Below, in pieces: positions 17,603 to 26,649 of a DNA stretch of 64,000 nt. Where the stretch lies: contig NZ_FONH01000004.1 in NCBI RefSeq assembly GCF_900112865.1, positions 79,112 to 143,111 on the forward strand, written 5' to 3'. The notes under the pieces are model-generated. The model was not told the origin of the DNA. It worked only from the letters and a program-made list of their open reading frames with translations, and did no database searches. This DNA is from Dyella marensis (lineage in GTDB: Bacteria; Pseudomonadota; Gammaproteobacteria; Xanthomonadales; Rhodanobacteraceae). The position numbers and the translations under genes were made by a program. The stretch's first letter is position 1. Each line of letters starts with the position of its first letter.

Positions 17603-18310
17603 ATGCAAGCCTCGCCCAACGTCAGCCCCGACGAAATCGCCCGCTTCGGCAAGCTCGCCGCCCGCTGGTGGGATCCCGACGGCGAATCGCGTCCCTTGCA
17701 CGACCTGAACCCGGTGCGCCTGGGCTACGTCGCCGCGCGCATCGACCTGCGCGGCGCCCGCGTGGCCGACGTCGGCTGCGGCGGCGGCCTGCTGAGCGAA
17801 GCGCTGGCGCGCTCCGGCGCCGAGGTCACCGGCATCGACCTGGGCGAGAAAGTGATCGAGGTGGCGAAGCTGCATCTGCATGAGTCCAAGCTGCAGGTGG
17901 ACTATCGCGTGCAGTCCTCCGCCGCGCTGGCGGCGGCCGAGCCGGGCTCGTTCGACGCGGTGTGCTGCATGGAGCTGATCGAGCACGTGCCGGATCCGGC
18001 CGCGCTGGTCGCCGACCTCGCCAACATGGTGCGGCCCGGCGGCCTGGTCTTCATATCGACCATCAATCGCACGCCGGCCGCGTTCGGCGCGGCCATCCTG
18101 GGCGCCGAATACCTGCTGCGCATGCTGCCGCGCGGCACGCACCACTACGGCAAGTTCCTCAAGCCGTCCGAGCTGGGCCGCCTGCTGCGCCACACCGGCC
18201 TGGAACTGGAAGATGTCACCGGCCTGGGCTACAACCCGGTGAACCGCAAGGCCTGGCTGGGCCGCATCACTTCGGTCAACTACGTGCTGTGCGCGCGCAA
18301 ACCTGCATGA
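17603..18310 (+). CDS. ubiG: Ubiquinone biosynthesis O-methyltransferase UbiG
   Basis: 235 residues. Class I SAM methyltransferase with VADVGCGGGLLSEALAR (motif I), VTGIDL (post I) and the UbiG-typical start FGKLAARWWDPDGESRPLHDLNPVRLGY. It carries out both O-methylation steps of ubiquinone synthesis (demethylubiquinol and the 2-polyprenyl-6-hydroxyphenol intermediate) and binds the membrane through a basic helix. The stop overlaps the start of the downstream phosphatase gene (ATGA), the same order (ubiG then a phosphoglycolate phosphatase-like gene) as in many gammaproteobacteria. Confidence 0.97.
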   Translation: MQASPNVSPDEIARFGKLAARWWDPDGESRPLHDLNPVRLGYVAARIDLRGARVADVGCGGGLLSEALARSGAEVTGIDLGEKVIEVAKLHLHESKLQVDYRVQSSAALAAAEPGSFDAVCCMELIEHVPDPAALVADLANMVRPGGLVFISTINRTPAAFGAAILGAEYLLRMLPRGTHHYGKFLKPSELGRLLRHTGLELEDVTGLGYNPVNRKAWLGRITSVNYVLCARKPA

Positions 18311-18987
18311 AATCCTTCCCCAACGATCTGCAAGGCGTGCTGTTCGACCTGGACGGCACCCTGCTCGACAGCGCCCCCGACCTCTACGACGCCCTGGTGG
18401 CGCTGTGCCAGGAACAGGGCGTAGCCGCGCCGGCCTTCGAGCCGGTGCGCGAGGTGGTGTCGCGCGGTTCGCGCGCACTCATCCGCTGCGGCTTCCCGGG
18501 GCATGACGAAGCCGGCGTGCTCGCGCTGGTGCCGCGCTACCTGGAGCTCTACCAGGACGTGATGTCGCGCCAGACGCGCGCTTTCGATGGTGTGGAACCG
18601 CTGCTCGCGCTGATCGAGGCGCAGGGCCTGCGCTGGGGCATCGTCACCAACAAGCCGGGTTTCCTCACCGATGGGATCGTGCGCCAAATCGGCTGGGACC
18701 AGCGCGCCAGCGCGGTGGTGTCGGGCGACACGCTGCCGGTGAAGAAGCCGGATCCCGCCCCGGTGCTGCTGGCCTGCGAGCGCGCCGGCCTGGACCCGGC
18801 GCGCTGCCTGTTCGTCGGCGACGACCGCCGCGATGTGCTGGCCGGCGCCGCCGCCGGCTCGTACACGGTGGCTGCGGCCTGGGGCTATCTGGACGGCGGC
18901 GATCCGCATGCGTGGAACGCCGACCTGGTGCTGGACGAGCCGTCCGCGCTCACCGCGCTGCTCCAGCGCGGCGCGGTCACGGCATGA
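18307..18987 (+). CDS. HAD family phosphatase (Gph/MupP type)
   Basis: 226 residues. HAD motifs are complete: motif I FDLDGTLLDSAPDL with nucleophile D14 and acid D16, motif II VTNKP, motif III K in VKKPDPAPVL, motif IV FVGDDRRDVLAG. Cap domain is C1 type. Homologues directly after ubiG are either phosphoglycolate phosphatases (gph) or, in Pseudomonas and relatives, MupP, which dephosphorylates MurNAc-6-phosphate in cell-wall recycling. The position favours MupP but sequence alone does not decide. Overlaps ubiG by four bases and the next gene by four bases. Confidence 0.88.
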   Translation: MKSFPNDLQGVLFDLDGTLLDSAPDLYDALVALCQEQGVAAPAFEPVREVVSRGSRALIRCGFPGHDEAGVLALVPRYLELYQDVMSRQTRAFDGVEPLLALIEAQGLRWGIVTNKPGFLTDGIVRQIGWDQRASAVVSGDTLPVKKPDPAPVLLACERAGLDPARCLFVGDDRRDVLAGAAAGSYTVAAAWGYLDGGDPHAWNADLVLDEPSALTALLQRGAVTA

Positions 18988-19835
18988 CGGCTGCCGAACC
19001 CAGCGGTCCGCTGCAAAGCTACGTCGACAAGTGGCTGGCGGTGCAGCCGCGCCAGCGCATTGCGCTGGCTTTCGTGGACGGTGCGCGCTATCCGGGCCAC
19101 ATCGCGCTGGCCGCGTTGGAACAGGAACTGCTCTCCGCCGCCTATGGCATCCGCGAGCCGCAGGTCGCCGCGGTCAAGCTCAACTGGTGGGCCGAGGAAC
19201 TCTCCGGCGCCGCCGCCAGCGGCGGCCGCCATCCGTTGACCCAGGTGCTGTTCGACGACGAGCGCGCGCAGCGCGTGCCGGCCGAACGCTGGCTGGCGCC
19301 GGTGCTGGCCGGCATGGCGCAGCTGGAAGAAGGCACCGCCGCCGATTTCGAGGCGCAGCTCGCCGCCGGCGGTCAACTGCACGGCGCGCTGGCCGCGCTG
19401 GAAACCGCGTGGTGGTACGGCGAGGCCGCATCCAGCGACAAGGCGGCGCGCGTGGCCACGCTGTCGCACCTGTTGTTTGCCCTGCTGCGCGTGGAAGAGG
19501 ATGCGGACCGCGACCGCCTGCCGCTGCCGATGGCGCGCATGGCGCGTTACGGCCTCAGCCGCACCGACCTGCGCAAGGACACCCCCGCGCGCGAGCAGGC
19601 GCTGCGCGCCCAGCTCGGCGAGCTGGCTGCCGCCTGGCGCGATGGCGCGCAGTTGCCCGGGCCGCTGAGCGTGTTCCGCGCATTGGAATCGGATACGGGC
19701 CGCGCACTGGCCCGCCGCGCCGCCAGGGCCACCGATCCGCTCGCCACGCTGCGCACGGGGCTTTCGCGCAGCGGCTTCGGCACCGCCTGGCAGGCCTGGC
19801 GCGCCGCGCGCCAGTGGCAGCGCCAGGCCGGCTGA
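18984..19835 (+). CDS. Squalene/phytoene synthase-like protein, probably non-catalytic
   Basis: 283 residues from the ATG at 18984, overlapping the phosphatase stop (ATGA). All-helical isoprenoid-synthase fold judged from AAYGIREPQVAAVKLNWWAEEL, HLLFALLRVEEDADRDRLPLP and the C-terminal WQAWRAARQWQ. In true squalene or phytoene synthases two Asp-rich DxxxD motifs bind Mg-diphosphate. The first is absent (region around KLNWWAEEL) and the second is reduced to EEDADRDRLPLP. This resembles the NDUFAF6/complex-I-assembly branch of the family rather than carotenoid enzymes. Its place at the end of a ubiG operon hints at a role in quinone or respiratory complex assembly; that is inference. Confidence 0.7.
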   Translation: MTAAEPSGPLQSYVDKWLAVQPRQRIALAFVDGARYPGHIALAALEQELLSAAYGIREPQVAAVKLNWWAEELSGAAASGGRHPLTQVLFDDERAQRVPAERWLAPVLAGMAQLEEGTAADFEAQLAAGGQLHGALAALETAWWYGEAASSDKAARVATLSHLLFALLRVEEDADRDRLPLPMARMARYGLSRTDLRKDTPAREQALRAQLGELAAAWRDGAQLPGPLSVFRALESDTGRALARRAARATDPLATLRTGLSRSGFGTAWQAWRAARQWQRQAG

Positions 19836-19937
19836 GCGTGCCGCTTTCCGCACCGCGACTATTGCGGCCGGCGCGCGCTGTCCCAAGATAGACAGGTCCG
19901 GGCACGCTGGTGCTGCGCCCGTCTGAAGGGTTTCCTC

Positions 19938-20891
19938 ATGTATACCCAGGAACAAACCGCCCGCCTGCTTCCCGACGTGGCCCATCACGCCCAGCCGCAC
20001 CTGGCCGGCGCGCTGGACTGGGTCGGCATGGACGGCATCGAGGTGCCGGTGCGCTTCGATGCCGGCGACGGCGAGCCGCAGCGGGCCAGCGCGCGGGTCG
20101 GCGCCTTCGTCAATCTGCATCGGCCGGACAAGCGCGGCATCCATATGTCGCGCCTCTACCTGCTGGTCGAACACGCGCTCAGCGCCGGACAGCTGACCGC
20201 GGGTGCGCTGCGCGACCTGCTGCATGCCTTCCTCGAATCGCACAAGGACCTGTCCGACCGCGCCTGCCTGAGCATCCGCTTCGAGCAACTGGTGCGCCGT
20301 CCGGCCCTGCGCAGCGGCAACAGCGGCTGGCGCGCCTATCCGGTGTGCATCGAGGCGAGCATGGTAGGCGAGGATTTCCTGCTCGAGTACGGCACCGAAG
20401 TGGTGTACTCGAGCACCTGTCCGGCTTCGGCCGCGTTGTCGCGGCAGTTGATCCAGGACCAGTTCGCCCGGGACTTCGACGTATCGCATCCGCTGGAGCA
20501 TGCCGCCGTGCTGGCCTGGCTCGGTTCGGAGCGCGGCATCGTCGCCACGCCGCATGCGCAGCGCAGCGTGGCGCGCCTGCGCGTGCGCGTCGCCGCGGGC
20601 GGGGCGTTCCATCTGATCAAGCTGATCGACCGGGTGGAGCAGGCGCTGGGCACGCCGGTGCAGACCGCGGTCAAGCGCGAGGACGAGCAGGCCTTCGCGC
20701 TGGCCAACGGCAGTAACCTGATGTTCTGCGAGGACGCGGCGCGCCGCATCCAGAAGGCGCTGGACGCCGATGCGAACCTGGCCGATTTCCATATCCGCGT
20801 GGAGCACCAGGAAAGCCTGCATCCGCACGACGCCGTGGCCTATGCCAGCAAGGGCGTGGCCGGCGGCCTGGGTGGCGCGGCGCGCGCTTGA
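19938..20891 (+). CDS. folE2: GTP cyclohydrolase I type 2 (FolE2)
   Basis: 317 residues. GCHY-1 family: VGMDGIEVPVRF near the start, GAFVNLHRPDKRGIHMSRLYLLVEH, and the EYGTEVVYSSTCPASAALS segment that holds the catalytic cysteine, then the C-terminal HPHDAVAYAS. FolE2 converts GTP to 7,8-dihydroneopterin triphosphate, the first step of folate (and queuosine) synthesis, with a less metal-selective site than FolE. In some bacteria it is Zur-regulated as a zinc-sparing enzyme; no Zur box was recognised here. GAAGGG lies before the ATG. A bidirectional terminator follows. Confidence 0.95.
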   Translation: MYTQEQTARLLPDVAHHAQPHLAGALDWVGMDGIEVPVRFDAGDGEPQRASARVGAFVNLHRPDKRGIHMSRLYLLVEHALSAGQLTAGALRDLLHAFLESHKDLSDRACLSIRFEQLVRRPALRSGNSGWRAYPVCIEASMVGEDFLLEYGTEVVYSSTCPASAALSRQLIQDQFARDFDVSHPLEHAAVLAWLGSERGIVATPHAQRSVARLRVRVAAGGAFHLIKLIDRVEQALGTPVQTAVKREDEQAFALANGSNLMFCEDAARRIQKALDADANLADFHIRVEHQESLHPHDAVAYASKGVAGGLGGAARA

Positions 20892-20911
20892 GCGTTGCTT
20901 CGCGCGAAACG

Positions 20912-20940
20912 AAAAAAGGCGCCTTCCGGCGCCTTTTTTT
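20912..20940. terminator. Bidirectional terminator between folE2 and pyrC
   Basis: A run of six A, then AAGGCGCC (20916-20923), loop TTCC, GGCGCCTT (20928-20935) and a run of seven T. It is symmetrical and lies between the convergent genes folE2 and pyrC. Confidence 0.92.
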
Positions 20941-20958
20941 CATCGGACGGTCATGGCC

Positions 20959-22296
20959 TCAGCGGTCGAACGCCAGGCGCTGGCCGCGCACCGAGGGATC
21001 GACCCGCTGGCCGTCCCACACGCGCCGGCCGTTGACGAAGGTGCCGACGATCGAGCTGTTGAAGGTATAGCCCTCGAACGGCGACCAGCCGCACTTGGAC
21101 AGCACTTCGTCGCGGCGCACGGTATGCGGCTTGTTCGGATCGACCAGGGTCAGGTCGGCCGCGTAGCCCTCGCGCAGGTAGCCGCGCTCCTTCACGTCGA
21201 ACAGCTGCGCCGGCGCATGCGTCACGGCCTCGACCACGCGCTCCAGCGACAACTTGCCTTCGAACACCCGCTGCAGTGCCGCCTGCAGCGCGAACTGCAC
21301 CAGCGGCAGGCCGGACGGCGCCTTGTCGTAGAGCTGCTCCTTCTCCTCCAGCAGGTGCGGGGCATGATCGGTGGCCAGCACGTCGAGGCGGCCCTCGGCC
21401 AGCGCGCGGGTGATCGCCTCGCGGTCGGCCGCGGCCTTGATCGCCGGGTTGCACTTGATCAGGAAGCCGAGCCGCTCGTAGTCGCGATCGTCGAAATGCA
21501 GGAAGTGCACGCAGGTCTCGGCGGTGATCTTCTTGCCCTTGATCGGACCGGGCTGAAACAGCGCCAGCTCGTCGGCGGTGGAGATGTGCAGCACATGCAG
21601 CCTGGTGCCGTGTTTCTGCGCCAGCGAGATGGCCAGGCGGGTCGACTTGATGCAGGCCTCGCGCGAGCGGATCAGCGGATGCTCCCGGGCGGGGATGGCG
21701 TCGCCGTACTTCTCGCGCGCCTTGGCGTGCAGCGCGTCGATCATCGGGGTGTCTTCGCAATGCGTGATGATCGGCGTGGGCGCCTCGCGGAAGATGCCGT
21801 CGAGCACGTCCGGGTCGTCCACCAGCATGTTGCCGGTGGAGGCGCCCATGAACACCTTCACGCCGGGCGCGGCCAGCGGGTCGAGCGAGCGGATCGCCTC
21901 GAGGTTGTCGTTGCTGGCGCCCATGTAGAAGGCGTAGTTGACCGCCGAGGTCTCCGCGGCGCGCGCGTACTTGGCTTCGAGTGTGTCGCGGTCCAGCGCC
22001 GGCGGCCTGGTGTTGGGCATCTCCATGTAGCTGGTGATGCCGCCGGCGGCGCAGGCGCTCGATTCGTGGGCGATGTCGGCCTTGTGGGTGAGGCCCGGTT
22101 CGCGGAAGTGCACCTGGTCGTCGATCATGCCGGGCAGCAGCCACAGGCCGGCGGCGTCGATCACCTGTTCGCCGGGGCGGGCATCCAGGTCGCCGGCGAT
22201 CGTCTCGATGCGTCCGCCCTTGACCCGCAGGTCGGCATGGAAGCGGCGGCCTTCGTTGACCAGTTCGGCGTTCTTGATCAGCCAGTCAGTGGACAT
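20959..22296 (-). CDS. pyrC: Dihydroorotase
   Basis: 445 residues from the ATG at 22296 (GAGGAA upstream). Amidohydrolase fold of the type I dihydroorotase group: [34 protein letters not shown], a metal-bridging lysine region at [21 protein letters not shown], and [12 protein letters not shown]. It makes dihydroorotate from carbamoyl-aspartate in pyrimidine synthesis. The first histidine of the usual HxH is glutamine here (Q-V-H). This variant is typical of a known subgroup, so it need not be inactive, although the metal site will differ. It overlaps yidD by 11 bases. Confidence 0.9.
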   Translation of the reverse strand: MSTDWLIKNAELVNEGRRFHADLRVKGGRIETIAGDLDARPGEQVIDAAGLWLLPGMIDDQVHFREPGLTHKADIAHESSACAAGGITSYMEMPNTRPPALDRDTLEAKYARAAETSAVNYAFYMGASNDNLEAIRSLDPLAAPGVKVFMGASTGNMLVDDPDVLDGIFREAPTPIITHCEDTPMIDALHAKAREKYGDAIPAREHPLIRSREACIKSTRLAISLAQKHGTRLHVLHISTADELALFQPGPIKGKKITAETCVHFLHFDDRDYERLGFLIKCNPAIKAAADREAITRALAEGRLDVLATDHAPHLLEEKEQLYDKAPSGLPLVQFALQAALQRVFEGKLSLERVVEAVTHAPAQLFDVKERGYLREGYAADLTLVDPNKPHTVRRDEVLSKCGWSPFEGYTFNSSIVGTFVNGRRVWDGQRVDPSVRGQRLAFDR

Positions 22297-22546
22297 GAGG
22301 TTCCTCGTGGTTGCGGCAGCGGCGGAAAGAGAATTGCTCGGGTACCGGATCCATGCCACCGTCGCACAGCGGCTGGCAGCGCAGCAGGCGCCAGCCGGCC
22401 AGCAGGCTGCCGCGCAGCGGACCGAAGCGCGCCACGGCGATCCGTGCATAATCCGAGCAGCTCGGATGGAACCGGCAGCGCGGACCCAGCAAGGGGCTCA
22501 ACAGGCGCTTGTACAGGCCAAGCAGTAGAAGTAAGAGTCGTGTCAC
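22286..22546 (-). CDS. yidD: Membrane protein insertion efficiency factor YidD
   Basis: 86 residues from a GTG at 22546, chosen because the protein then begins [20 protein letters not shown] as in the family; no strong ribosome binding site is seen. The YidD signature is [27 protein letters not shown] followed by CQPLCDGG. YidD is a small amphipathic membrane-associated protein that helps YidC. It is usually in the rnpA-yidC cluster; here it sits before pyrC, and its last codons overlap the pyrC start by 11 bases, so the two are co-transcribed. The C-terminus is longer than the core motif and ends in His-rich NHEEPHVH. Confidence 0.88.
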   Translation of the reverse strand: MTRLLLLLLGLYKRLLSPLLGPRCRFHPSCSDYARIAVARFGPLRGSLLAGWRLLRCQPLCDGGMDPVPEQFSFRRCRNHEEPHVH

Positions 22547-22680
22547 GAGGGTTTTACGCTGCCGAAACAGCTGGCTGTGAGGTTGGCAGAGCAGGCGTGA
22601 AGTATTCCAGATGCATGGTTGCCGGGGTAGGTCACATGGGCTATAACACCCGGCCGCCAAGGCCAAAATGGTGAAGGGAA

Positions 22681-23856
22681 ATGGCGAAAACGACGCATAG
22701 TTCGACGGCTGCCAAGTCGCAGAAGGGAAAGCCTGCGGCGAAGGCCAAAGAGGTCAAGCCCAGCAAGTCGAAAGTCGCCGCCAAGGCGGCCAAGGCCGTG
22801 AAGACGACGGTCAAGAAGCCCGCCCCCAAGCCAGCGCCCGCCAAGAAGGCGGCGCCGGCCAAGAAGCCCGCGGCCAAGCAGGCACCCGTAAAGACCGCGG
22901 TCGCCAAGAAAGCGGTCCCGGCCAAGAAGCCGGTGCCCAAGCCGGCCGCGAAGAAGGCACCCGTGAAGCCAGCTCCTGTGAAGGCAGTTCCTGTGAAGTC
23001 CGCTCCTGTGAAGTCCGTTGCCGCGAAGCAGGCGACTGCCAAGTCGGTGCCGAAGAAAGTCGCGCCGCCCGCGAAGCCGGCCGCCGCCAAGAAGGCAGCG
23101 CCGCCGCCGAAGCCCGCCGCCAAGGCGGCCCCGGTGAAACCCGCCGCGCCCGCCAAGGCAGCACCGGTGGTGGCCAAGCCGGTCGCCAAGCCGGCGCTGG
23201 AAAAGAAGATCGTCGCGCCGGCTCCGGCCGCCGCGAAAGCAGCCCCGAAGCCCGTCGCCGCGCTCCCCCCGGGCAAGGTGGCGAGCGCCATCGCCGTGGC
23301 GCCCCCCAAGGTGGCAACCGCTACCGCGCGCCATATCCCCTCCAAAAAGCAGAAGACCCCGCAGTCCTCGATGAATAGCTCCACAGCCGTACTCGACAAT
23401 GGCATCACCAAGGAAGACGGGCGCTACGCCCTGCCTTCCACGACCTCCATCGACCTGCCCAAGGGCTACAAGCCCCTGGACGACGAGGAGTACATGAACC
23501 CGCGGCAGCTCGCCTACTTCCGCAACAAGCTGCGCGAATGGCGCGAGCAGTTGGTGGAAGAGTCGCGCCAGACCATGGAGAACCTCCGCGACGAGGTGCG
23601 TGACGTCGGCGACGAAGCCGAGCGCGCCACCCGCGAAACGGAGAACTCGCTGGAGCTGCGTACCCGCGATCGCTACCGCAAGCTGATCTCCAAGATCGAC
23701 AAGGCCCTGCGCCGGATCGAGGAAGGCCGCTACGGTTACTGCGAAGAGACCGACGAAGAGATCGGCGTGGAGCGCCTCGAAGCGCGCCCCATCGCCACCC
23801 TCTCGCTGGACGCGCAGGAGCGCCGCGAGCATCTGCAGAAGCAGATGGGCGACTAA
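22681..23856 (+). CDS. dksA: DksA-type RNA polymerase-binding regulator with long Ala/Pro/Lys-rich head
   Basis: 391 residues, against about 150 for E. coli DksA. Residues 1-230 are a low-complexity head of repeated KKPAPK/AAPAKK-like units, similar to histone H1-like AlgP tails, and include a Pro-Pro-Pro at 141-143. Residues 231-391 are the DksA core: [19 protein letters not shown], the coiled-coil tip motif D308-VG-D311-EA needed in the RNA polymerase secondary channel, and the C-terminal [31 protein letters not shown]. Of the four zinc-finger cysteines only C354 remains, so it is a zinc-free type. DksA works with ppGpp on stable RNA and amino acid promoters. AAGGGA precedes the ATG. The head probably binds DNA; that is inference. 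Confidence 0.9.
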   Translation: MAKTTHSSTAAKSQKGKPAAKAKEVKPSKSKVAAKAAKAVKTTVKKPAPKPAPAKKAAPAKKPAAKQAPVKTAVAKKAVPAKKPVPKPAAKKAPVKPAPVKAVPVKSAPVKSVAAKQATAKSVPKKVAPPAKPAAAKKAAPPPKPAAKAAPVKPAAPAKAAPVVAKPVAKPALEKKIVAPAPAAAKAAPKPVAALPPGKVASAIAVAPPKVATATARHIPSKKQKTPQSSMNSSTAVLDNGITKEDGRYALPSTTSIDLPKGYKPLDDEEYMNPRQLAYFRNKLREWREQLVEESRQTMENLRDEVRDVGDEAERATRETENSLELRTRDRYRKLISKIDKALRRIEEGRYGYCEETDEEIGVERLEARPIATLSLDAQERREHLQKQMGD

Positions 23857-23885
23857 GCGACGCGTTTGGTTCGATGCCGGCAAGG

Positions 23886-23912
23886 AAGCCCCGCCATCGG
23901 CGGGGCTTTTTG
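23886..23912. terminator. Terminator between dksA and sufE-like gene
   Basis: AAGCCCCGCC (23886-23895), loop ATC, GGCGGGGCTT (23899-23908), then TTT. Convergent genes lie on both sides, so it may serve both, though the T run is better on the plus strand. Confidence 0.88.
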
Positions 23913-23938
23913 CGTGGCCGCAGGAATGACCGCCGGGC

Positions 23939-24364
23939 TCAGAGCGAGGCGGCGGCGTAGGCCTTGAGCTTGGCCAGCATCGCGGCCAGGCCATTCGAGC
24001 GGGTGGGCGAGAGATGCTTGGCCAGGCCGATCGCGTCGATGAAGCGCGGTTCGGTCTCGACGATTTCTCGTGCGGAACGGTCCGAATACACCCGCAGCAC
24101 CAGGGCGATCAGGCCGGACACGATGGCCGAATCGCTGGTCGCGCGGAAATGCATGCGCGCGGCGTCGCCCTCGGGCACCAGCCAGACCATCGACTGGCAG
24201 CCGTGTACACGGTAGGCCTCGGTCTTCAGTGCCTCGGGGAAGGGCGGCAGTTGCTTGCCCAGGTCGATCAGGTACTGGTAGCGCTCGGTCCAGTCGCCGA
24301 AGAAGGCGAACTCCTCGATGATGTCCTGCTGCGCCTGCCCGGCGCTGGATACGGTGGTGTTCAT
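23939..24364 (-). CDS. SufE/CsdE family sulfur acceptor
   Basis: 141 residues from the ATG at 24364; an upstream ATG at 24397 gives 11 more residues and cannot be excluded. SufE fold: [40 protein letters not shown] with the sulfur-accepting C56, then [17 protein letters not shown] and the C-terminal [21 protein letters not shown]. These proteins take persulfide sulfur from SufS or CsdA and pass it on for Fe-S assembly. It is not next to a sufS here, so SufE versus CsdE is open. Same direction as the cysS gene behind it. Confidence 0.92.
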   Translation of the reverse strand: MNTTVSSAGQAQQDIIEEFAFFGDWTERYQYLIDLGKQLPPFPEALKTEAYRVHGCQSMVWLVPEGDAARMHFRATSDSAIVSGLIALVLRVYSDRSAREIVETEPRFIDAIGLAKHLSPTRSNGLAAMLAKLKAYAAASL

Positions 24365-24436
24365 CCGCGGATTATCGCGCGTTTCGGACGATGCCATGGC
24401 GAACAGGCGCTGTGGTCGGCGCCGGTTCGCGTCGGA

Positions 24437-25819
24437 TCAACCCTTGGCGACGCTCCAGCGCGTGCCCTGCGCGCCGTCCTCGATCACCACGCCCATTGCG
24501 CTCAGCTCCTCGCGGATCGCATCGGCGCGCTTGAAGTCGCGCGCGGCGCGGGCGGCGCGGCGCTGTTCCAACAGGGATTCCACCTGGGCCGCGTCGACCT
24601 CGGTGGCGCCGCCGTGCTTGAACCACGCTTCCGGATCCTGCTGCAGCAGGCCGAGCAGGGCGCCGGCGCCGAGCAGGGCGGCCTTGGCCGCCGGGCGTCC
24701 GGCCGCATCGGCCTGGCGCGCGGCATCGGCCAGCTGGGAGAGCTCAGCCAGCGCCTGCGGGGTGTTGAGGTCGTCGCACAGCGCCGCTTCGACCGCGGCC
24801 GGCACCGGCAGCGGGACTTCGGGCAGGGCGACGTCGGCCAGGTCGCGCAGCACGCGGTACCAGCCGTCCAGTGTGCTGACCGCCTGGGCCACCGCGTCGT
24901 CGGACCAGTCCAGCGGCTGGCGGTAGTGGCCGCGCAGCAGCACCAGGCGCAGCGCTTCGGCCGGATGCTGCTTGAGCAGCTCATGCACCTTCAGCACGTT
25001 GCCCAGCGACTTGGACATCTTGCGGCCGTCGAAGGTGAGCATGCCGTTGTGCAGCCACCAGCGCGCGAACACCTTGCCGCCGTGCGCGCAGGTGGACTGG
25101 GCGATCTCGTTCTCGTGGTGCGGGAACTGCAGGTCGACGCCGCCGGCGTGGATGTCGATGGTGTCGCCCAGGTGCGCCTCGCACATGGCCGAGCACTCGA
25201 TATGCCAGCCCGGGCGGCCGACGCCCCAGGGGCTGTCCCAGCCCGGAAGATCCGGCGTGGAGGGCTTCCACAGCACGAAGTCGCCAGGGTTCTTCTTATA
25301 GGGAGCCACTTCGACGCGGGCGCCGGCGATCAGCTCCTCAGTGTCGCGGCCGGAGAGTTCGCCATAGGCCGGGTAGCTGCCCACTTCGAACAGCACGTGG
25401 CCCTCGGCCGCATAGGCGTGGCCGCCGGCGATCAGGCTTTCGATCATGGCGATGATCGGCTCGATGTGGGCAGTGGCCTTGGGTTCGAGGTCCGGCGGGG
25501 CGATGCCGAGGGCGGCCATGTCCTCGCGGTAGGCCTCGGTGTAGCGCTCGGTGATCTCGCTGATCGGGCAGCCGGCTTCCTTGGCCGCGGCGTTGATCTT
25601 GTCGTCCACGTCGGTGATGTTGCGGGCGTAGACCAGCCGCGGGTAATGCCGCCGCAGCAGGTTGGCCAGCACGTCGAATACCACCGGGCCGCGCGCGTTG
25701 CCGATGTGCACGTAGTTGTAGACCGTGGGGCCGCACACATACATGGTCACTCGCTGCGGATCGCGCGGGGCGAACGGCTCGGGGCGGCGGGTGAGGCTGT
25801 TGTAGAGCGTGATCGGCAT
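24437..25819 (-). CDS. cysS: Cysteine--tRNA ligase
   Basis: 460 residues from the ATG at 25819. Class I synthetase: C29 zinc ligand and the HIGH motif as HIGN in [27 protein letters not shown] and [10 protein letters not shown] zinc-ligand segments; KMSKS at about residues 267-271. The C-terminal DALR domain contains [12 protein letters not shown]. It charges tRNA-Cys. Same length as E. coli CysS (461). The frame upstream of 25819 contains no family sequence and is rejected. 72 bases separate its end from the sufE-like gene. Confidence 0.98.
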   Translation of the reverse strand: MPITLYNSLTRRPEPFAPRDPQRVTMYVCGPTVYNYVHIGNARGPVVFDVLANLLRRHYPRLVYARNITDVDDKINAAAKEAGCPISEITERYTEAYREDMAALGIAPPDLEPKATAHIEPIIAMIESLIAGGHAYAAEGHVLFEVGSYPAYGELSGRDTEELIAGARVEVAPYKKNPGDFVLWKPSTPDLPGWDSPWGVGRPGWHIECSAMCEAHLGDTIDIHAGGVDLQFPHHENEIAQSTCAHGGKVFARWWLHNGMLTFDGRKMSKSLGNVLKVHELLKQHPAEALRLVLLRGHYRQPLDWSDDAVAQAVSTLDGWYRVLRDLADVALPEVPLPVPAAVEAALCDDLNTPQALAELSQLADAARQADAAGRPAAKAALLGAGALLGLLQQDPEAWFKHGGATEVDAAQVESLLEQRRAARAARDFKRADAIREELSAMGVVIEDGAQGTRWSVAKG

Positions 25820-25949
25820 CGGTTCCGGTCCGGTGAGGGCCGCGCGGCGCGCGGGCCAGCCGGGCATCTTAACAAGCTGTAAGCGCATCCGCTGGCTGGT
25901 CGACAATTCTAAGCATCGATTCAGAGATGTTTTGCTGCAATTCACATAA

Positions 25950-25963
25950 GCGCTACGTAGCGC
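25950..25963. promoter_or_regulatory. Perfect 14-bp palindrome GCGCTACGTAGCGC
   Basis: A perfect inverted repeat without spacer, 28 bases before the start of the glycine-zipper gene, in the divergent spacer with cysS (25820-25990). It may be an operator for a dimeric regulator or a 5' UTR hairpin. No known binding site is recognised. Confidence 0.4.
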
Positions 25964-25990
25964 CGTGACAGTCCCCGTCGGAGGGCCGCG

Positions 25991-26521
25991 ATGAGCAAGC
26001 TGTTTATTCCCGCGCTGGTGCTGAGTCTTGCGGCCGCCAGCGTCGGTGCGCAGGACGCGCGTTACCCCAATGACGACAATACCCATTACGGCTGGGCCGA
26101 CGTACTGCGCGTGGACCCGGTCTACGGCGTCGCGCGCACCGAGGTACCCCGCCAGGAGTGTTACGACCAGCAGGTAGTCCGCCGCGAGCCGGGCTCCGGC
26201 AGCGCCGCGGGCACCATCCTGGGCGCCGTGGTCGGCGGCGTGCTCGGCAACACCGTGGGCAAGGGCGACGGCCGCCGCGCCGCCACCGTGGCCGGCGCGG
26301 TCGTCGGCGGCGCCGTAGGCAATGGCGTGTCGCGCAGCGGTGGCGGCGAGTACGAGAGCACCGAGACGCACTGCCGCCAGGTCGCCGCGGTCAGCGAGCA
26401 GCGCCGCATCATGGGTTACGACGTGGAATACCGCTATCGCGGCGAGGTCTACGTGTCGCGCCTGAACTACGACCCGGGCGAGCGCCTGCGCGTCCGGGTC
26501 AGCGTGGCCCCGGCGGACTGA
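25991..26521 (+). CDS. Glycine-zipper envelope protein (17-kDa antigen / SlyB-like domain)
   Basis: 176 residues. Residues 1-20 form a signal peptide ([20 protein letters not shown]) cleaved near GAQ; there is no lipobox cysteine, unlike SlyB or Pcp. The middle carries two glycine-zipper membrane segments: [19 protein letters not shown] and [20 protein letters not shown] (about residues 75-115). The C-terminal part contains two cysteines (C57, C129 region) and the domain [30 protein letters not shown] common to the family. Probably an outer-membrane-associated periplasmic protein; role unknown. Followed by a good terminator. Confidence 0.8.
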   Translation: MSKLFIPALVLSLAAASVGAQDARYPNDDNTHYGWADVLRVDPVYGVARTEVPRQECYDQQVVRREPGSGSAAGTILGAVVGGVLGNTVGKGDGRRAATVAGAVVGGAVGNGVSRSGGGEYESTETHCRQVAAVSEQRRIMGYDVEYRYRGEVYVSRLNYDPGERLRVRVSVAPAD

Positions 26522-26549
26522 GCGCCGGAGTCGCCGCCAGCGAGTCCAG

Positions 26550-26578
26550 CCGCCGCCTTCGGGCGGCGGTTTCTTTTT
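26550..26578 (+). terminator. Rho-independent terminator after glycine-zipper gene
   Basis: CCGCCGCC (26550-26557), loop TTCG, GGCGGCGG (26562-26569), followed by TTTCTTTTT. A stable UUCG-type tetraloop. It isolates the arginine operon promoter just downstream from read-through. Confidence 0.9.
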
Positions 26579-26595
26579 ATCGGACCGTTTCCCTG

Positions 26596-26624
26596 TTGCA
26601 GAGCAACGAAATTCCCGTCATGAT
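26596..26624 (+). promoter_or_regulatory. Putative promoter of arginine operon leader
   Basis: TTGCAG (26596-26601), 17-base spacer, CATGAT (26619-26624). Matches are four of six at each box. It lies 18 bases after the upstream terminator and 26 bases before the leader ORF, which is the right place for the arg operon promoter. No ArgR box was recognised near it. Confidence 0.45.
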
Positions 26625-26649
26625 GCCGATTCTTCTACCCGAGCACCTC

